58,403 bases of DNA from Galbibacter kalidii (GTDB lineage: Bacteria > Bacteroidota > Bacteroidia > Flavobacteriales > Flavobacteriaceae): the NCBI RefSeq assembly GCF_026241135.1, contig NZ_JAPFGA010000022.1:1-58403 (forward strand), in the 5' to 3' direction. Position 1 is the stretch's first letter. Each line of letters opens with the position of its first letter. Positions 23,777 through 34,853 of this stretch are shown piece after piece. The position numbers and the translations under genes were made by a program. Under the pieces are notes generated by a model. The model was not told the DNA's origin and did not search any database. It saw only the letters and a program-made list of their open reading frames with translations.

Positions 23777-26700
23777 TTAATTTCCAAAATTATACCTCAA
23801 AGTAAAGCCTGTTCTGATCGTAGTTTGTGGAAAAGCGGTCGAAACTTTGAATTTTGAGAAGGTGTGATCATAGAAAAACAAGGTCGACAAATTTTTGGTT
23901 AGCGCATAATCGGCAGTGAATTTCAAAGCCCAAATATTTTGTCCGGCAGTCACCTGATTGGTATTAATATCCAGATTTCGGATAACGGTAATATTGTCCC
24001 TGAGCGACAAGTCCGCTTTCAGGTTCAGATCGCCTTTGAGTACGGTTCGGTTCCCACCGAGATAACTCACAAACCTTATATCCGGAATCCTGTATCCCAA
24101 ACCTACTATATATTCGTTCCCGGACATCTCGGTGAGCAAATTATTGTCAAAACTCAAAGACAAAGCACGATCTTTGCGCAACTCTGCCAACATGCTGAAC
24201 GAATTGTTCATTTCAAAATCGACACGGATCAACGGATTGAACTGCTCCACCAAGGTTGCATTGGTGAACAGTATTTGGTTTTTAAAATTCCCCGCCTGAT
24301 CAAATTCAGTTCCGTTGCCATATTCCAAATTCGATCTAAAATTATTGATACTATAACTGGAACGATAGCCATGTGCCAGTGAAAAACGCCTGAAATGATC
24401 CTTAAACCATTGAAGTCGCATCAAACCGGTATATTTCATCGTCCAATTCGGAATAGGCACATCCCTAAAGGCATCTAAGGAGACTGAGCTGGCACTCTGA
24501 CCGGTGTAGGCCGCCACAAAGGCCGGTAGCAACACTGCCTGATTGGTCGCACCATATCCTTCAGGGTATTCTGTGGCATTTGGGTTTTCCGGCTGACCGG
24601 CCAAACGCTGCGCAATAATAATCCTGTTTTTACTGAACTCATCAAAGGTTTCTGAAGTAGCTTCTTCCGAACGGTCGAAAGCCGTTTTCAACATCATGGA
24701 AGAGATAGAGAAATCGCCGTATTTGTTTTGGATCAACGGATTGTAATCCATAATACCATCGGCATTCAAATCTTCGATTCTGTAATTCTCTGCGTAGGAT
24801 TCGGAATACTGTCTATCGGCTACCAAATCGATTGTAAGATCCCTGAAAGGTTCAATATTGGCGGAAATATTCAGTTGTGTCGCCTTTCTGGACATATACT
24901 GCTGGTTGAATTCCGGGAAGGTCGTTAACCATCCTTTTTGGGCTGCTTCAAAACGTACATCAGACTGACTCCCGAAAACAAATCCCCAAGTAGGACGAAG
25001 TGTCCCGATAAAACCAATCGACTCTGTATAACCAGGTAACACTTTTCCGCTGTTATCGCTATAGCTTACATTGATACGTTTTACCATCGTTGCCAAACCG
25101 ATCAACGTATTGTAGGCACCATAGTTTTTCTCCGGCTGTTCTTCAACAGGAGCTTGCTGATCAGGATCGGCAATGGGCAGTGTTCCTCTGGAAGCTTGCC
25201 CACTTTCACCTGTTTTCCGTTTTAACCCTAAGTAACCGTACAACTTATCCATACTCAAGGCTCCATTCAAATTATGAGTACTCGCATTTTGTATGGTATT
25301 CAACTCCTCTCCGGCGATATCATTCAGCACATCACTTCCGCGTTGCCAGTCATAATCACCGGTAAAGGCGTAGGTAGCATCCAGAAAACTCAGGAAGGGA
25401 ATTTTATTCAGCGGAATATCATAATTAAGCTGTAATTGTTGTGTATGCCTATTCGCATCGCCTACATCCCAAAATCCATCCCAAAGTACTAAATCACGAT
25501 TTACAATCCGATCGCCATTTTCGTCTTCCGTAAAATAATTCTTTACAATATTGTTGTTTGATGCCGTAAAATTAATTTGAAGCGACTTGGTAAGATTATA
25601 ATTGATTGCATATTGCCAATCGAACAAATAATTGCGTTGTTGCATTTCGGGCAGTCCGATAAGGTCGGTAGCACCACCACTTCCAATAACCTGCCTGAAC
25701 TGTTGCCTGTTAAGCGTCCTCGTAATATTTGAGTTTAAGGAAATGCTTGTCGGAAGCAGGTTAAAATTAAACTCCTTTAGCCAATCCCAATATTTGCTGG
25801 TAAGCACAGAATCGGCATTTTTAAGAGGAATAACCTCTGCAGGTTGAAAATTGTGATTGTATAAAAATCCGGTTTTGACATTCTGATCCTTTAAATTTTC
25901 AATTTCAAAATCCCGGTGTTCCGTTTGATTGTATGCATAATTGAAAGTGAAATTTTCAATATCGTACACTCTCGGTTTTTGTTCTTCTGATCTGTTTTTT
26001 CGAACCCCTATAAAATTGATGCTCTTTCTTTTGGTGTAATCTTCGGCCTGTTTTCTTATTTGATCTTCTTCCGCTTGCGAACTTGCCGCATCCAACCGGT
26101 CATCCAATTTTATATCCTGGTACAAGGGATCGAATTCAGGAGTGATCAACTCTTCTGATATACTGTAATTCATCGGCACCTGAATACCCCAATTTTCAGG
26201 AAGTAATTGTCCTAAATTCACATTACTGTTCAAAGCATAGCGAATTACATCTTCCCTGCTTCTTTCATTAGGGGTTTGGTCGATAGCGCCAAATCCTGAA
26301 GTGCTCATATTACCGGTTGCTGAAATATTGGCAAAATCGGCTAGGTTCAAATCCATTGCAGCAATTGCAGCCCAACCGCCCTGATTATCCAATTCTGACA
26401 ATCGGAGTTCGTTAAACCACACCTCCCCGCAAGCATTATCACCTATTTCAGAACTCGGGTTTTTCACCCCTACCATAACCGATCTGATATTCCCCAAACT
26501 CGGGTTTCCTTTTACGGCCACTCTCATTTCTCCCAATTCACGAGGGGCAAACTCATCGATCGGATTTCCTTCAGCGTTGTAAAACGTAGCTTCTTGTAAA
26601 GAGCCATCGGCAATTCCCCTAGCTTTTATTTTAGATAATAATGACAACGGAAGGTCTATATTATTTATCGAAGGCCATATTGTTGCCGGATCTGTTGTTC

Positions 26701-29700
26701 CGGGTGGTGTCACCTGAAGCGGCATTTCTACCTGATAATAGTTCTCGGTAAAATCGGTTCCTATCCTCAAAAAAGCTACCAGATCACCATCAGCTATTGG
26801 CACATTGTTGTACTGCTCGGCATGAATAAACATCTTTAAACGTTTGTACTGTCTCACATCAATATTTAAATTCTTAAACACCCCTCGTGAATCTTCCGGT
26901 TCCAAATCACAAACGGCAAACGACAGGGATTGCTCATTTTGTCGAACAATGGTGTTGTTGTTATTCAGTTGTTCCCTTACCACTCCCGGAGGTAATCGAT
27001 ATGGAATCGGCTCTCGCTGTTCGTTTTCCTGGATATTGACAGTGTTTACATCCACAAAAGTGTCATCATCATTTGGATCAGGATCGTCTTCAGGTTGCAG
27101 GCTTCGGCTATAGTTTCTCCAATCGCCCCGCACCAAGTCTAAAGTCCCGAAACGAAGAACTGTAGGTTCGCTAAAACCGGTCATGAACATTCGCATAAAA
27201 CTTATGGAACGAATATCGGTTATCCCTCCTATGGCTTCATCAAATTCACTTACGGGCACCTTGAACTGTATCCATCGCACCCTGTAATTATCATTATTCG
27301 GTGTTCGAACATCAACTTCCTTTATATCAGAAACATAAGGATCTGTTCGCTGGATATTAGGACCTATCGGGATTCTATACTGGAAATAACTATCGATCGT
27401 GTTCATGGTCAAATCCCTGTTTACATCTTCCACATCGGGCAGGGTTGTAGAACCCCGATTGTTGTTTCCTACTTGCACAGGGGAGTTTCCTTCCGGATTG
27501 TTATAATTGAAATACCGCTCGAGTATGCTTCCGGTCGCGTCCAAATAAAATTGATAATTATCCAATGCAGGGTCAGGTCCCGGATTGTTATAAAAAGTAG
27601 CTTCTTCCTCGTCCAATAACCCATCATAACCCGCATCCTGAATATTTCTATTGGATGTGTCGGCATTAAAGGCATAAACCAATGACTGTGTGGAAGGTAC
27701 TTTACCAAAATTGGTTGTGTTCACCAAAGCTTCATCATTTCCTGCCGGCAAACCGTTTTCATATTGTTTTCTCCCATCTTTTAGGATATCCTCACTAATA
27801 TTCCCAAGGTTGAAAATCAATTCTCCCTCGTCACCTCCTGTCGGACCATCTTCATAATACGGATCCAGAAGCCAAAATTGAATATACTCCACATTTGCCT
27901 GTTCAAAGTTGGTGCTGCTCACAGATCTCATGATTCCAGCCCATCGGTCTTGTGTGGTCAAATCTTCAAAATTGGTGTTATCGTTGTACGGACCTTTTTC
28001 ATTTGGATAATAAACCACATCCAGGGTAGGTTGTACCAAAGTTTGTCCTTGTGCCACATCCTGTTGCGGGAATATCTCATCGATAAAAATCCGCCGCGTC
28101 TGATTGCTGGACACATCATTATCTGATATTGCCGACGGACGCTGATTGGTGTAAAAAATTGGGTCAATAGTATACCACGCCATTTTTGCACGGCGATGTC
28201 TCGAAATTACATTATCGTTTTCAGTTTCTCCGCCATAGCCAATAGGCGCACTCGCCAATGACCATGCTAAAGAAGAACGAATGTCGATAAAAGCCTGTGC
28301 TCCTTCAAAATCGTCTAAATAGGAAGTGGTCTCTCCTTCAAAATCGGCATTTTTTGGTGATCCCGGCATGAGATAAGCAAAATCCCCGCGAACAGACAGA
28401 TTAGACGGAGCGTCAGTATCGATGTTTGGAAGCTTGTTGACCATTCTGGTTAAAAAAGGAATTTCGGTGGAATAGCTTCCGTTAATTCCAAAAATACTGT
28501 TGTTTACCGGTTCGATTCCAAAGTTGGATTTTTGTGTCAGCGGACGCTCATTCATATTTAAAAATGTGGCCCCGAGCATAAAATTTTCATTGAATTGATG
28601 TTCCACATGCACTCCGGAAAATCTTCTGGTTTGTTGTCCGAATACTGAATTGTTCTCTACAGAAACTTCAATAGGCGTGTTGGACGCCCTTAAACCTTCA
28701 TCTAATATCTGCACCGTTCCGGCTTGGTAATTCACTGTATAATCTACCCCCTCCTGAAGCATTCTGCCTCCGGCAGTAACGCGCACCGAACCTCTGGGCA
28801 CATTAAATGCCCCCAACGGAATCCCTCCGGAACTTTCAGCTTTGTAACGCCCTTTCAGCACAAACTTGTTCTTCTCTGCATTTTCCAATGAAGCTGTTTT
28901 TGTGAGCTTATACATATTCCGATACACATATTGTTCTTGGTTATCATTACCGGGCGTATAATTAGGATCGTCATAATTCCCTCCACCGCCAAGGAGATCG
29001 TATAGATATCCCCCAAAAGGTTCTACCTTAGTAAATTTGATCAATCCGTTTTGGGCATCTACGGTAATTCCGGGTAAGAAATCAAAGAAACCATCCCCTC
29101 CGTTTTGCGGGTCGTTATACACATTCAGCCTGTCAAAATTGAACACATCCAACAAAATGCGCTCCTCCAAACCTTGTGGCCATGTTGCCTCGTCGATCGG
29201 ACTTATATAATTTACCGGTGAAGGATCGGTATAGAGGATGTTCATCCTAAAATCTTCCTGGGACAACTGAAAAGCTCCCGTTGAATAAATGTTTTTCATC
29301 ATCAAATCCCAAACAGGATCTTCTACATTGGTGATATTACTTTTCAGCATTTTTAAAACCAATGCCTGTGGGTTTACTTGTGTGATCCTGCCATTGGTTT
29401 CCTCAAACTCGGTAGCGTTCACCCCATCATTGGCAAACTCTCCTACTTGATAGACTTCTCCTTGATAAGTATATTGAAAGGCTACAGCCAAGACTTCATC
29501 ATTACTCAAACGTTGATTTAACGAAATATATCCCAACTGAGGGTCTATTTGATATTCCCTGCCCTGCTCCAACTTCCTCGCATTCTCTAAAATGGAATAA
29601 TCAAAACCTTGACCCGGTGTATAGGCTCCGGTATTAAAACCTTGGCGTACCGTTGCAATATCCCGAATTGCTTCTGTTAAAGCTGAATTGGCTCCGCCAA

Positions 29701-30880
29701 TATTAAACGGATCATAGCCGTTGGCTGCATTTCGAGGTAAATTGTTGAGTGTTGTAAAAAAACCTGCAGGTGCATTTTGGTTAATCCTTGTGTTTTCAGG
29801 AACCGACTCCCCCAAATCCTGCAAAGCCACCACATTTCTTACATTTTCTGTTCGCTGTGCCCTGTTGGTCACCCATACTTCAATACGGGTTATTTGAACA
29901 TTACTCCGGATAAATGGATAGGTCTCCAAAGCACTGTCATATTCATCCCTGAAAAATTGAGACAGGAAGAAGTGTCTGTCTTCATCATAATCTAATGCCA
30001 GAATTTCAAATTCGTTGACTGTACCTCCTCCTTGAGCAGTAACGCTTCTACTTTGTGACCGCTGTTCTGAAAATACTCCTGTTACTGTTGTTCGACCGAA
30101 TTGCAATTCAGTTTTAACCCCAAAAAGACTTTGTGCTCCACTAATAAGTGAACTGTTGAGCGGCATACTCACATTTCCCACCTCTATTTTCTGAATGATA
30201 TCGTCTTCATCAGGGGTGTATTCCAACTTGATAAGGTTCTGAAAATCGAAGGTAGCCTCTGTGTCATAGTTAGCATTGACAGAAAGCCGTGTTCCCACTT
30301 TTCCTAATAAACTCAAGGAGATACGCTGATCGAAGTCAAAAGAAATATTGCTTCGGTTTCTCGGGGACAAGGCCGGATTATCGTTCTTTTGATAACGGAC
30401 ACCCAGATCCATCGCTACCGATCCTTGTGGAATCACCTCTATGGTATTTCCGCCGAAAATACTTTCAAAAAAGTTGGAATTCACGTAAAATCCGGGTAAA
30501 AGGTTCTTTTGAGCTTCTTCTGATCCTTCTTTTCCTGAAAAAGCATCTATTTTTTCCTTGAAGTAACCCTTCATTTGTTCGTGAAGGATTAGTTTTTCAT
30601 ATTCTTCCGGCGTTAAAATAATGGGATAGGAAATATCGTAATCTCCTACTTTCTCTGTAAAAATATAACTGTCGGTAAGTGGATCGTAACTGTATTTTGA
30701 AGAAATACTTTCGGGATTCTTCAGCTCAATTTTACCCAAAGCAGCACCTCTCTGGGTAGAATCCTGAACTTGTTCAGGTTCTTCCTGAGAAAACACAATA
30801 GTGCTTAGCAATAAGCAGGTTAAAAACAAAGATGTTCTTAACAGCTTATCTATTAGTTTAGAGCCGTTTGTAGTTTTCAA
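23777..30880 (-). CDS. sprA: SprA, outer-membrane translocon of the type IX secretion system
   Basis: At 2367 residues with a signal peptide (cleavage near STIVFSQ-EE), this is the giant SprA/Sov barrel, the largest single-chain outer-membrane barrel known, with 36 strands. It is the protein-conducting pore of T9SS and is needed for gliding motility and secretion of adhesins and enzymes. Beta-strand alternation with aromatic girdles is visible throughout, ending in TIRTGFTLRYNFGN. Length matches the family (about 2300-2500). It starts 6 bases after ruvA, so SprA would be made from the ruvA transcript unless it has an internal promoter. Confidence 0.97.
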   Translation of the reverse strand: MKTTNGSKLIDKLLRTSLFLTCLLLSTIVFSQEEPEQVQDSTQRGAALGKIELKNPESISSKYSYDPLTDSYIFTEKVGDYDISYPIILTPEEYEKLILHEQMKGYFKEKIDAFSGKEGSEEAQKNLLPGFYVNSNFFESIFGGNTIEVIPQGSVAMDLGVRYQKNDNPALSPRNRSNISFDFDQRISLSLLGKVGTRLSVNANYDTEATFDFQNLIKLEYTPDEDDIIQKIEVGNVSMPLNSSLISGAQSLFGVKTELQFGRTTVTGVFSEQRSQSRSVTAQGGGTVNEFEILALDYDEDRHFFLSQFFRDEYDSALETYPFIRSNVQITRIEVWVTNRAQRTENVRNVVALQDLGESVPENTRINQNAPAGFFTTLNNLPRNAANGYDPFNIGGANSALTEAIRDIATVRQGFNTGAYTPGQGFDYSILENARKLEQGREYQIDPQLGYISLNQRLSNDEVLAVAFQYTYQGEVYQVGEFANDGVNATEFEETNGRITQVNPQALVLKMLKSNITNVEDPVWDLMMKNIYSTGAFQLSQEDFRMNILYTDPSPVNYISPIDEATWPQGLEERILLDVFNFDRLNVYNDPQNGGDGFFDFLPGITVDAQNGLIKFTKVEPFGGYLYDLLGGGGNYDDPNYTPGNDNQEQYVYRNMYKLTKTASLENAEKNKFVLKGRYKAESSGGIPLGAFNVPRGSVRVTAGGRMLQEGVDYTVNYQAGTVQILDEGLRASNTPIEVSVENNSVFGQQTRRFSGVHVEHQFNENFMLGATFLNMNERPLTQKSNFGIEPVNNSIFGINGSYSTEIPFLTRMVNKLPNIDTDAPSNLSVRGDFAYLMPGSPKNADFEGETTSYLDDFEGAQAFIDIRSSLAWSLASAPIGYGGETENDNVISRHRRAKMAWYTIDPIFYTNQRPSAISDNDVSSNQTRRIFIDEIFPQQDVAQGQTLVQPTLDVVYYPNEKGPYNDNTNFEDLTTQDRWAGIMRSVSSTNFEQANVEYIQFWLLDPYYEDGPTGGDEGELIFNLGNISEDILKDGRKQYENGLPAGNDEALVNTTNFGKVPSTQSLVYAFNADTSNRNIQDAGYDGLLDEEEATFYNNPGPDPALDNYQFYLDATGSILERYFNYNNPEGNSPVQVGNNNRGSTTLPDVEDVNRDLTMNTIDSYFQYRIPIGPNIQRTDPYVSDIKEVDVRTPNNDNYRVRWIQFKVPVSEFDEAIGGITDIRSISFMRMFMTGFSEPTVLRFGTLDLVRGDWRNYSRSLQPEDDPDPNDDDTFVDVNTVNIQENEQREPIPYRLPPGVVREQLNNNNTIVRQNEQSLSFAVCDLEPEDSRGVFKNLNIDVRQYKRLKMFIHAEQYNNVPIADGDLVAFLRIGTDFTENYYQVEMPLQVTPPGTTDPATIWPSINNIDLPLSLLSKIKARGIADGSLQEATFYNAEGNPIDEFAPRELGEMRVAVKGNPSLGNIRSVMVGVKNPSSEIGDNACGEVWFNELRLSELDNQGGWAAIAAMDLNLADFANISATGNMSTSGFGAIDQTPNERSREDVIRYALNSNVNLGQLLPENWGIQVPMNYSISEELITPEFDPLYQDIKLDDRLDAASSQAEEDQIRKQAEDYTKRKSINFIGVRKNRSEEQKPRVYDIENFTFNYAYNQTEHRDFEIENLKDQNVKTGFLYNHNFQPAEVIPLKNADSVLTSKYWDWLKEFNFNLLPTSISLNSNITRTLNRQQFRQVIGSGGATDLIGLPEMQQRNYLFDWQYAINYNLTKSLQINFTASNNNIVKNYFTEDENGDRIVNRDLVLWDGFWDVGDANRHTQQLQLNYDIPLNKIPFLSFLDATYAFTGDYDWQRGSDVLNDIAGEELNTIQNASTHNLNGALSMDKLYGYLGLKRKTGESGQASRGTLPIADPDQQAPVEEQPEKNYGAYNTLIGLATMVKRINVSYSDNSGKVLPGYTESIGFIGTLRPTWGFVFGSQSDVRFEAAQKGWLTTFPEFNQQYMSRKATQLNISANIEPFRDLTIDLVADRQYSESYAENYRIEDLNADGIMDYNPLIQNKYGDFSISSMMLKTAFDRSEEATSETFDEFSKNRIIIAQRLAGQPENPNATEYPEGYGATNQAVLLPAFVAAYTGQSASSVSLDAFRDVPIPNWTMKYTGLMRLQWFKDHFRRFSLAHGYRSSYSINNFRSNLEYGNGTEFDQAGNFKNQILFTNATLVEQFNPLIRVDFEMNNSFSMLAELRKDRALSLSFDNNLLTEMSGNEYIVGLGYRIPDIRFVSYLGGNRTVLKGDLNLKADLSLRDNITVIRNLDINTNQVTAGQNIWALKFTADYALTKNLSTLFFYDHTFSKFKVSTAFPQTTIRTGFTLRYNFGN

Positions 30881-30885
30881 GCTAG

Positions 30886-31467
30886 TTATAAATTTTTAAG
30901 CGCATCTTTAATTATCTCCTCAACACTTAAATCAGGGTTTGTTCGAACGATTTTGGTCACCACCTTCTCAGCTTGCTTTCGAGTAAAACCTAAAACCTCT
31001 AATGCTGATAACGCTTCATCCTTATTTGTATTGTCTGTCACCGCCAAAACTTCATCTACATTATAGATCTTGAGCACCTTGTCTTTCAGATCTATAATCA
31101 CCCGTTGAGCGGTTTTTGCACCTATTCCTTTTATCGACTGAATGGCTGCCACATCATTGGAAGCGATGGCATCCCTTACTTGCACCGGATCCATCGAACT
31201 CAACATCGTCCTCGCAATACTTGCTCCAATACCGGAAACCGAAATCAACAACCGAAACATCTCACGTTCCATTTTATCGGCAAAACCGTAAAGGGCGTGA
31301 GCATCTTCCCTTACCTGCAAATGCGTGTAAAGTTTAAGATTTTCATCAGAAGTTATTTTTGAATATGTGTTTAAAGAAATATGGATCTCGTAGCCTACTC
31401 CATTACATTCAATAACCACATCGGTCGGATTTTTTTCAACGAGTTTTCCTTTTATATGTGTAATCAT
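30886..31467 (-). CDS. ruvA: Holliday junction DNA helicase subunit RuvA
   Basis: This 193-residue protein has the three RuvA domains: N-terminal OB fold (MITHIKGKLVEKNPTDVVIE), two helix-hairpin-helix motifs (SVSGIGASIARTML and SIKGIGAKTAQRVI) that grip DNA, and the C-terminal domain III (DEALSALEVLGFTRKQAEKV) that contacts RuvB. RuvA tetramers bind Holliday junctions and load RuvB for branch migration. ruvB itself is 5 kb away in this window. ruvA lies between the malic enzyme gene and sprA. Confidence 0.97.
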   Translation of the reverse strand: MITHIKGKLVEKNPTDVVIECNGVGYEIHISLNTYSKITSDENLKLYTHLQVREDAHALYGFADKMEREMFRLLISVSGIGASIARTMLSSMDPVQVRDAIASNDVAAIQSIKGIGAKTAQRVIIDLKDKVLKIYNVDEVLAVTDNTNKDEALSALEVLGFTRKQAEKVVTKIVRTNPDLSVEEIIKDALKNL

Positions 31468-31538
31468 TCTTTATGAAACGTTAATACTCCAAATGTAATA
31501 AAATTTATCACAAAAGGAGTATTCATTCATTTTTCTGA

Positions 31539-33824
31539 TTAAACAGCTTTTTCGTGCTTTTCCTTTTCTTGTGCATCCACAACTGCAACTGCTGTCATAT
31601 TTACAATTTCTTCTACACCGGCACCCAATTGCAAAATGTGAACAGGTTTTTTCATCCCCAAAAGAATTGGTCCAATGGAATCGGCATTGTTCACTTCTTT
31701 CATCAATTTATAAGTGATATTTGCTGAATCCAAATTCGGGAAGACCAAGGTATTTACCTTTTTGCCCGCCAATTTTGAGAACGGGAATTTACTTTGAAGC
31801 ATTTCCCTATTCAGCGCAAAGTCTGATTGCAATTCCCCATCAACCAAAATATCGGGATAATGACGATGAAGATAAGACACCGCTTGACCAACCTTGGTTG
31901 CTCTTTCATCTTTCGAAGAGCCAAAGTTTGCATAAGACAGCATCGCAATAACCGGCTCTACTCCAAACATTCTGGCCGTAATAGCTGTCATTTGTGCAAT
32001 TTTAGCCAATTCTTTGGCCGTTGGATCTATATTGATGGACGTATCTGCCAAAAACATAGGTCCACGTTCGGTGATCATCAGGTTCATCGCTGCCACTTTG
32101 GTTACTCCACTGGCTTTACCGACAAGCTCTAACATAGGTCTAACTACTGTTGGGTAAGCCCTTGAATAGCCTGAGATCAAACAATCGGCATCACCCTCGT
32201 TAACCATCATGGCTGCAAAATAATTGCGTTCGCGCATTTTATTCTGTGCGTCATATAAGGTCACTCCGTGACGCCTTCGGGATTCCCAGTATTTTTTAGC
32301 GTAAAAATTCTTTTTATCGTTGTATTCGTCTGTTTTTGTATCGATAATCAAAACATCAGCTTCAAAATCGATCTCCTGCATCAACTCTTTGATAATTTCC
32401 TTTCTTCCCAACAAAATAGGCTCTGCAATACCTTCATCAAGCACAATCTGTGCTGCTTTCAAAATATCGAGATGATCTCCTTCAGCAAAAACCACTTTTT
32501 TAGGATCTGTCTTTGCCCTGTTATGCAACAGCTTCACAATTTTATTATCGCTTCCCAAACGCTGTAAAAGTCCTTCTTCATACTTCGCCCAATCTTCAAT
32601 AGGCTCTTTGGCCACACCGGTTTCCATGGCTGCTTTGGCCACAGCCGGCGGTACAGTGGCAATCAATCTCGGGTCGAAAGGCTTCGGAATAATATAGTCT
32701 TTTCCAAAATTGAGTTTTGTTTCCCCATAAGCGATATTCACTTGTTCAGGAACAGCTTCTTTCGCCAATTCGGCTAAGGCTTTTACCGCTGCCATCTTCA
32801 TTTCTTCATTGATTGCCGTCGCACGCACATCCAATGCCCCTCTAAAGATAAAAGGGAATCCAAGTACATTGTTCACCTGATTGGGATGATCGGAACGTCC
32901 TGTCGCCATAATAATATCTTCCCTTGTGTCCATAGCCAGGTCGTAATTTATTTCCGGATCCGGATTCGCCATGGCAAACACAATCGGATTTTCAGCCATT
33001 GATTTCAACATCCCGGGCGAAACAATATCAGCGATTGAAAGTCCGATAAAAACATCAGCATCTTTCATTGCTTCTTCCAGCGTTTCTATTTTTCTATCTG
33101 AAGCAAATTCAAGTTTTTCTTTGGATAGGCTCTCACGATCTTTTCTGATTACCCCTTTACTGTCGAGCATCACGATATTTTCAGCCTTCGCTCCAAAGGC
33201 TTTGTAAAGCCGCGTACACGAAACTGCAGCTGCACCGGCACCACTAACAACGATCTTTACCTCCTCTATTTTCTTTTCAGCAAGTTCCAAAGCGTTCAGT
33301 AAAGCGGCGGCAGAAATAATTGCCGTTCCATGTTGGTCGTCGTGCATCACAGGAATATCGAGTTCTTCCTTTAATCGGCGTTCGATTTCAAAAGCTTCCG
33401 GGGCTTTGATATCTTCCAAATTGATTCCCCCAAAAGTAGGAGCAATCGTTTTTACGGTTTCTATGAATTTATCGACATCTTTGGTATCCAACTCGATATC
33501 CATTCCGTCTATATCTGCAAAAATCTTAAACAGTAGGGCTTTTCCTTCCATCACCGGTTTTGAGGCTTCCGGACCTATGTCTCCCAAGCCCAAAACAGCA
33601 GTTCCGTTGGTAATAATGGCGACCAAATTTCCCTTGGTCGTATATTTATAAGCATTGTTTGGATCTTTCTCTATTTCCAGGCAAGGCTCGGCAACTCCCG
33701 GTGAATAGGCCAATGCCAGATCTCTTTGTGTTGCATATTTTTTAGTGGGAACGATTTTTATTTTCCCCGGTTGAGGTTTCGCATGGTATACTAAAGCTTC
33801 GCGTCTTCTGCTTTCTTTACTCAT
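31539..33824 (-). CDS. maeB: NADP-dependent malic enzyme with phosphotransacetylase-like C-terminus
   Basis: The first 430 residues form the malic enzyme: catalytic region YSPGVAEPCLEIEKD, metal-binding EDI and DDQHGTA, and a Rossmann site GAGAAAVSC. The rest, about 330 residues, is a phosphate acetyltransferase-like domain (VVFAEGDHLDILKAAQIVLDE) that is usually regulatory and catalytically inactive in MaeB. The enzyme decarboxylates malate to pyruvate with NADPH. The start at 33824 (MSKESRRREALVYH) is preferred over 33848 because a perfect -7 box at 33846-33853 overlaps the latter codon; this also matches the family's N-terminus. Confidence 0.95.
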   Translation of the reverse strand: MSKESRRREALVYHAKPQPGKIKIVPTKKYATQRDLALAYSPGVAEPCLEIEKDPNNAYKYTTKGNLVAIITNGTAVLGLGDIGPEASKPVMEGKALLFKIFADIDGMDIELDTKDVDKFIETVKTIAPTFGGINLEDIKAPEAFEIERRLKEELDIPVMHDDQHGTAIISAAALLNALELAEKKIEEVKIVVSGAGAAAVSCTRLYKAFGAKAENIVMLDSKGVIRKDRESLSKEKLEFASDRKIETLEEAMKDADVFIGLSIADIVSPGMLKSMAENPIVFAMANPDPEINYDLAMDTREDIIMATGRSDHPNQVNNVLGFPFIFRGALDVRATAINEEMKMAAVKALAELAKEAVPEQVNIAYGETKLNFGKDYIIPKPFDPRLIATVPPAVAKAAMETGVAKEPIEDWAKYEEGLLQRLGSDNKIVKLLHNRAKTDPKKVVFAEGDHLDILKAAQIVLDEGIAEPILLGRKEIIKELMQEIDFEADVLIIDTKTDEYNDKKNFYAKKYWESRRRHGVTLYDAQNKMRERNYFAAMMVNEGDADCLISGYSRAYPTVVRPMLELVGKASGVTKVAAMNLMITERGPMFLADTSINIDPTAKELAKIAQMTAITARMFGVEPVIAMLSYANFGSSKDERATKVGQAVSYLHRHYPDILVDGELQSDFALNREMLQSKFPFSKLAGKKVNTLVFPNLDSANITYKLMKEVNNADSIGPILLGMKKPVHILQLGAGVEEIVNMTAVAVVDAQEKEKHEKAV

Positions 33825-33845
33825 AGTTACTGTTTTGATAAAGTA

Positions 33846-33853
33846 CAAAGGTA
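33846..33853 (-). promoter_or_regulatory. Candidate -7 element for maeB
   Basis: TACCTTTG on the minus strand matches TAnnTTTG. It predicts transcription from about 33839, giving a 15-base leader before the inner Met. No -33 TTG was found. Confidence 0.4.
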
Positions 33854-33923
33854 TAAGAATAATGGTGTTATAATTGACATTAAAAATGAAAAAAATTATT
33901 CTTTTTTAACTGAAGAAAACTTG

Positions 33924-34853
33924 TCATTTTCCCTTCAAAAACTCAATATTCCGCTTTAAACCTTCATATTTTGTTCGTTTTACGGCCGATTTTCTAAAAA
34001 GTTCCCGAAAAATATCTTCCGTGATCTCTTCCCAATCTTTTCTACTCATAGACAACAGGTCGGGATGCGGATTAAAAAGTGGTTCGCTATGCGCTTTAGA
34101 AAAGCGGTTCCACGGACACACATCCTGACAAATATCACAGCCAAACATCCAATCGTCAAACTTTCCTGAAAATTCAGTAGGGATGCTGTCTTTTAATTCA
34201 ATAGTGAAATAGGAAATGCACTTACTGCCATCGACCACATAAGGTTCAGTAATAGCTTCTGTAGGACAGGCATCGATACAGGCTGTGCAACTGCCACAAT
34301 GATCGGTTACTGGAGTATCGTATTCCAAATCCAGATCCACGATCAATTCGGCTATAAAATAAAACGAACCAACCTGTTGGGTGAGTAAATTGCTGTTTTT
34401 GCCAATCCACCCCAGACCACTTCTTGCTGCCCAGGCTTTGTCCAATACCGGAGCCGAATCGACAAAGGCACGACCACTAACCTCCCCTATTTCTTCCTGA
34501 ATAAAATGAAGCAAATGCTTGAGCTTGTCTTTTATGACAAAGTGATAATCCCTCCCGTAGGCATATTTACTGATTTTAGGTGCGTTTTTATCCTGTTGTG
34601 TTTCCGAGGGAAAATAATTCAGCAATAAGGAAATCACACTTTTGGAACCCTCGACCAATTTTGTAGGATCCAGGCGCTTGTCAAAGTGATTTTCCATATA
34701 ACGCATCTCTCCGTTCATGTTTTTGTTGAGCCATTTTTCCAATCGGGGCGCTTCTTCTTCCAAAAATTCAGCCTTGCTGATGCCACAAGACATAAAACCA
34801 AGGCGTTCGGCTTCGGATTTAATGAGTTGTGTATATGTGCTCTTGAAATTCAC
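33924..34853 (-). CDS. queG: Epoxyqueuosine reductase
   Basis: This 309-residue protein has the two 4Fe-4S clusters of QueG: Cys186, 189, 192, 196 ([12 protein letters not shown]) and Cys239, 242, 246 plus Cys212. Asp132 ([10 protein letters not shown]) fits the proton-donating Asp. QueG uses cobalamin to reduce epoxyqueuosine to queuosine in tRNA, in the cytoplasm. The start codon overlaps the stop of the P450 gene by one base (34853), so both are on one transcript with ruvB. The length is normal for the shorter form without HEAT repeats. Confidence 0.95.
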   Translation of the reverse strand: MNFKSTYTQLIKSEAERLGFMSCGISKAEFLEEEAPRLEKWLNKNMNGEMRYMENHFDKRLDPTKLVEGSKSVISLLLNYFPSETQQDKNAPKISKYAYGRDYHFVIKDKLKHLLHFIQEEIGEVSGRAFVDSAPVLDKAWAARSGLGWIGKNSNLLTQQVGSFYFIAELIVDLDLEYDTPVTDHCGSCTACIDACPTEAITEPYVVDGSKCISYFTIELKDSIPTEFSGKFDDWMFGCDICQDVCPWNRFSKAHSEPLFNPHPDLLSMSRKDWEEITEDIFRELFRKSAVKRTKYEGLKRNIEFLKGK

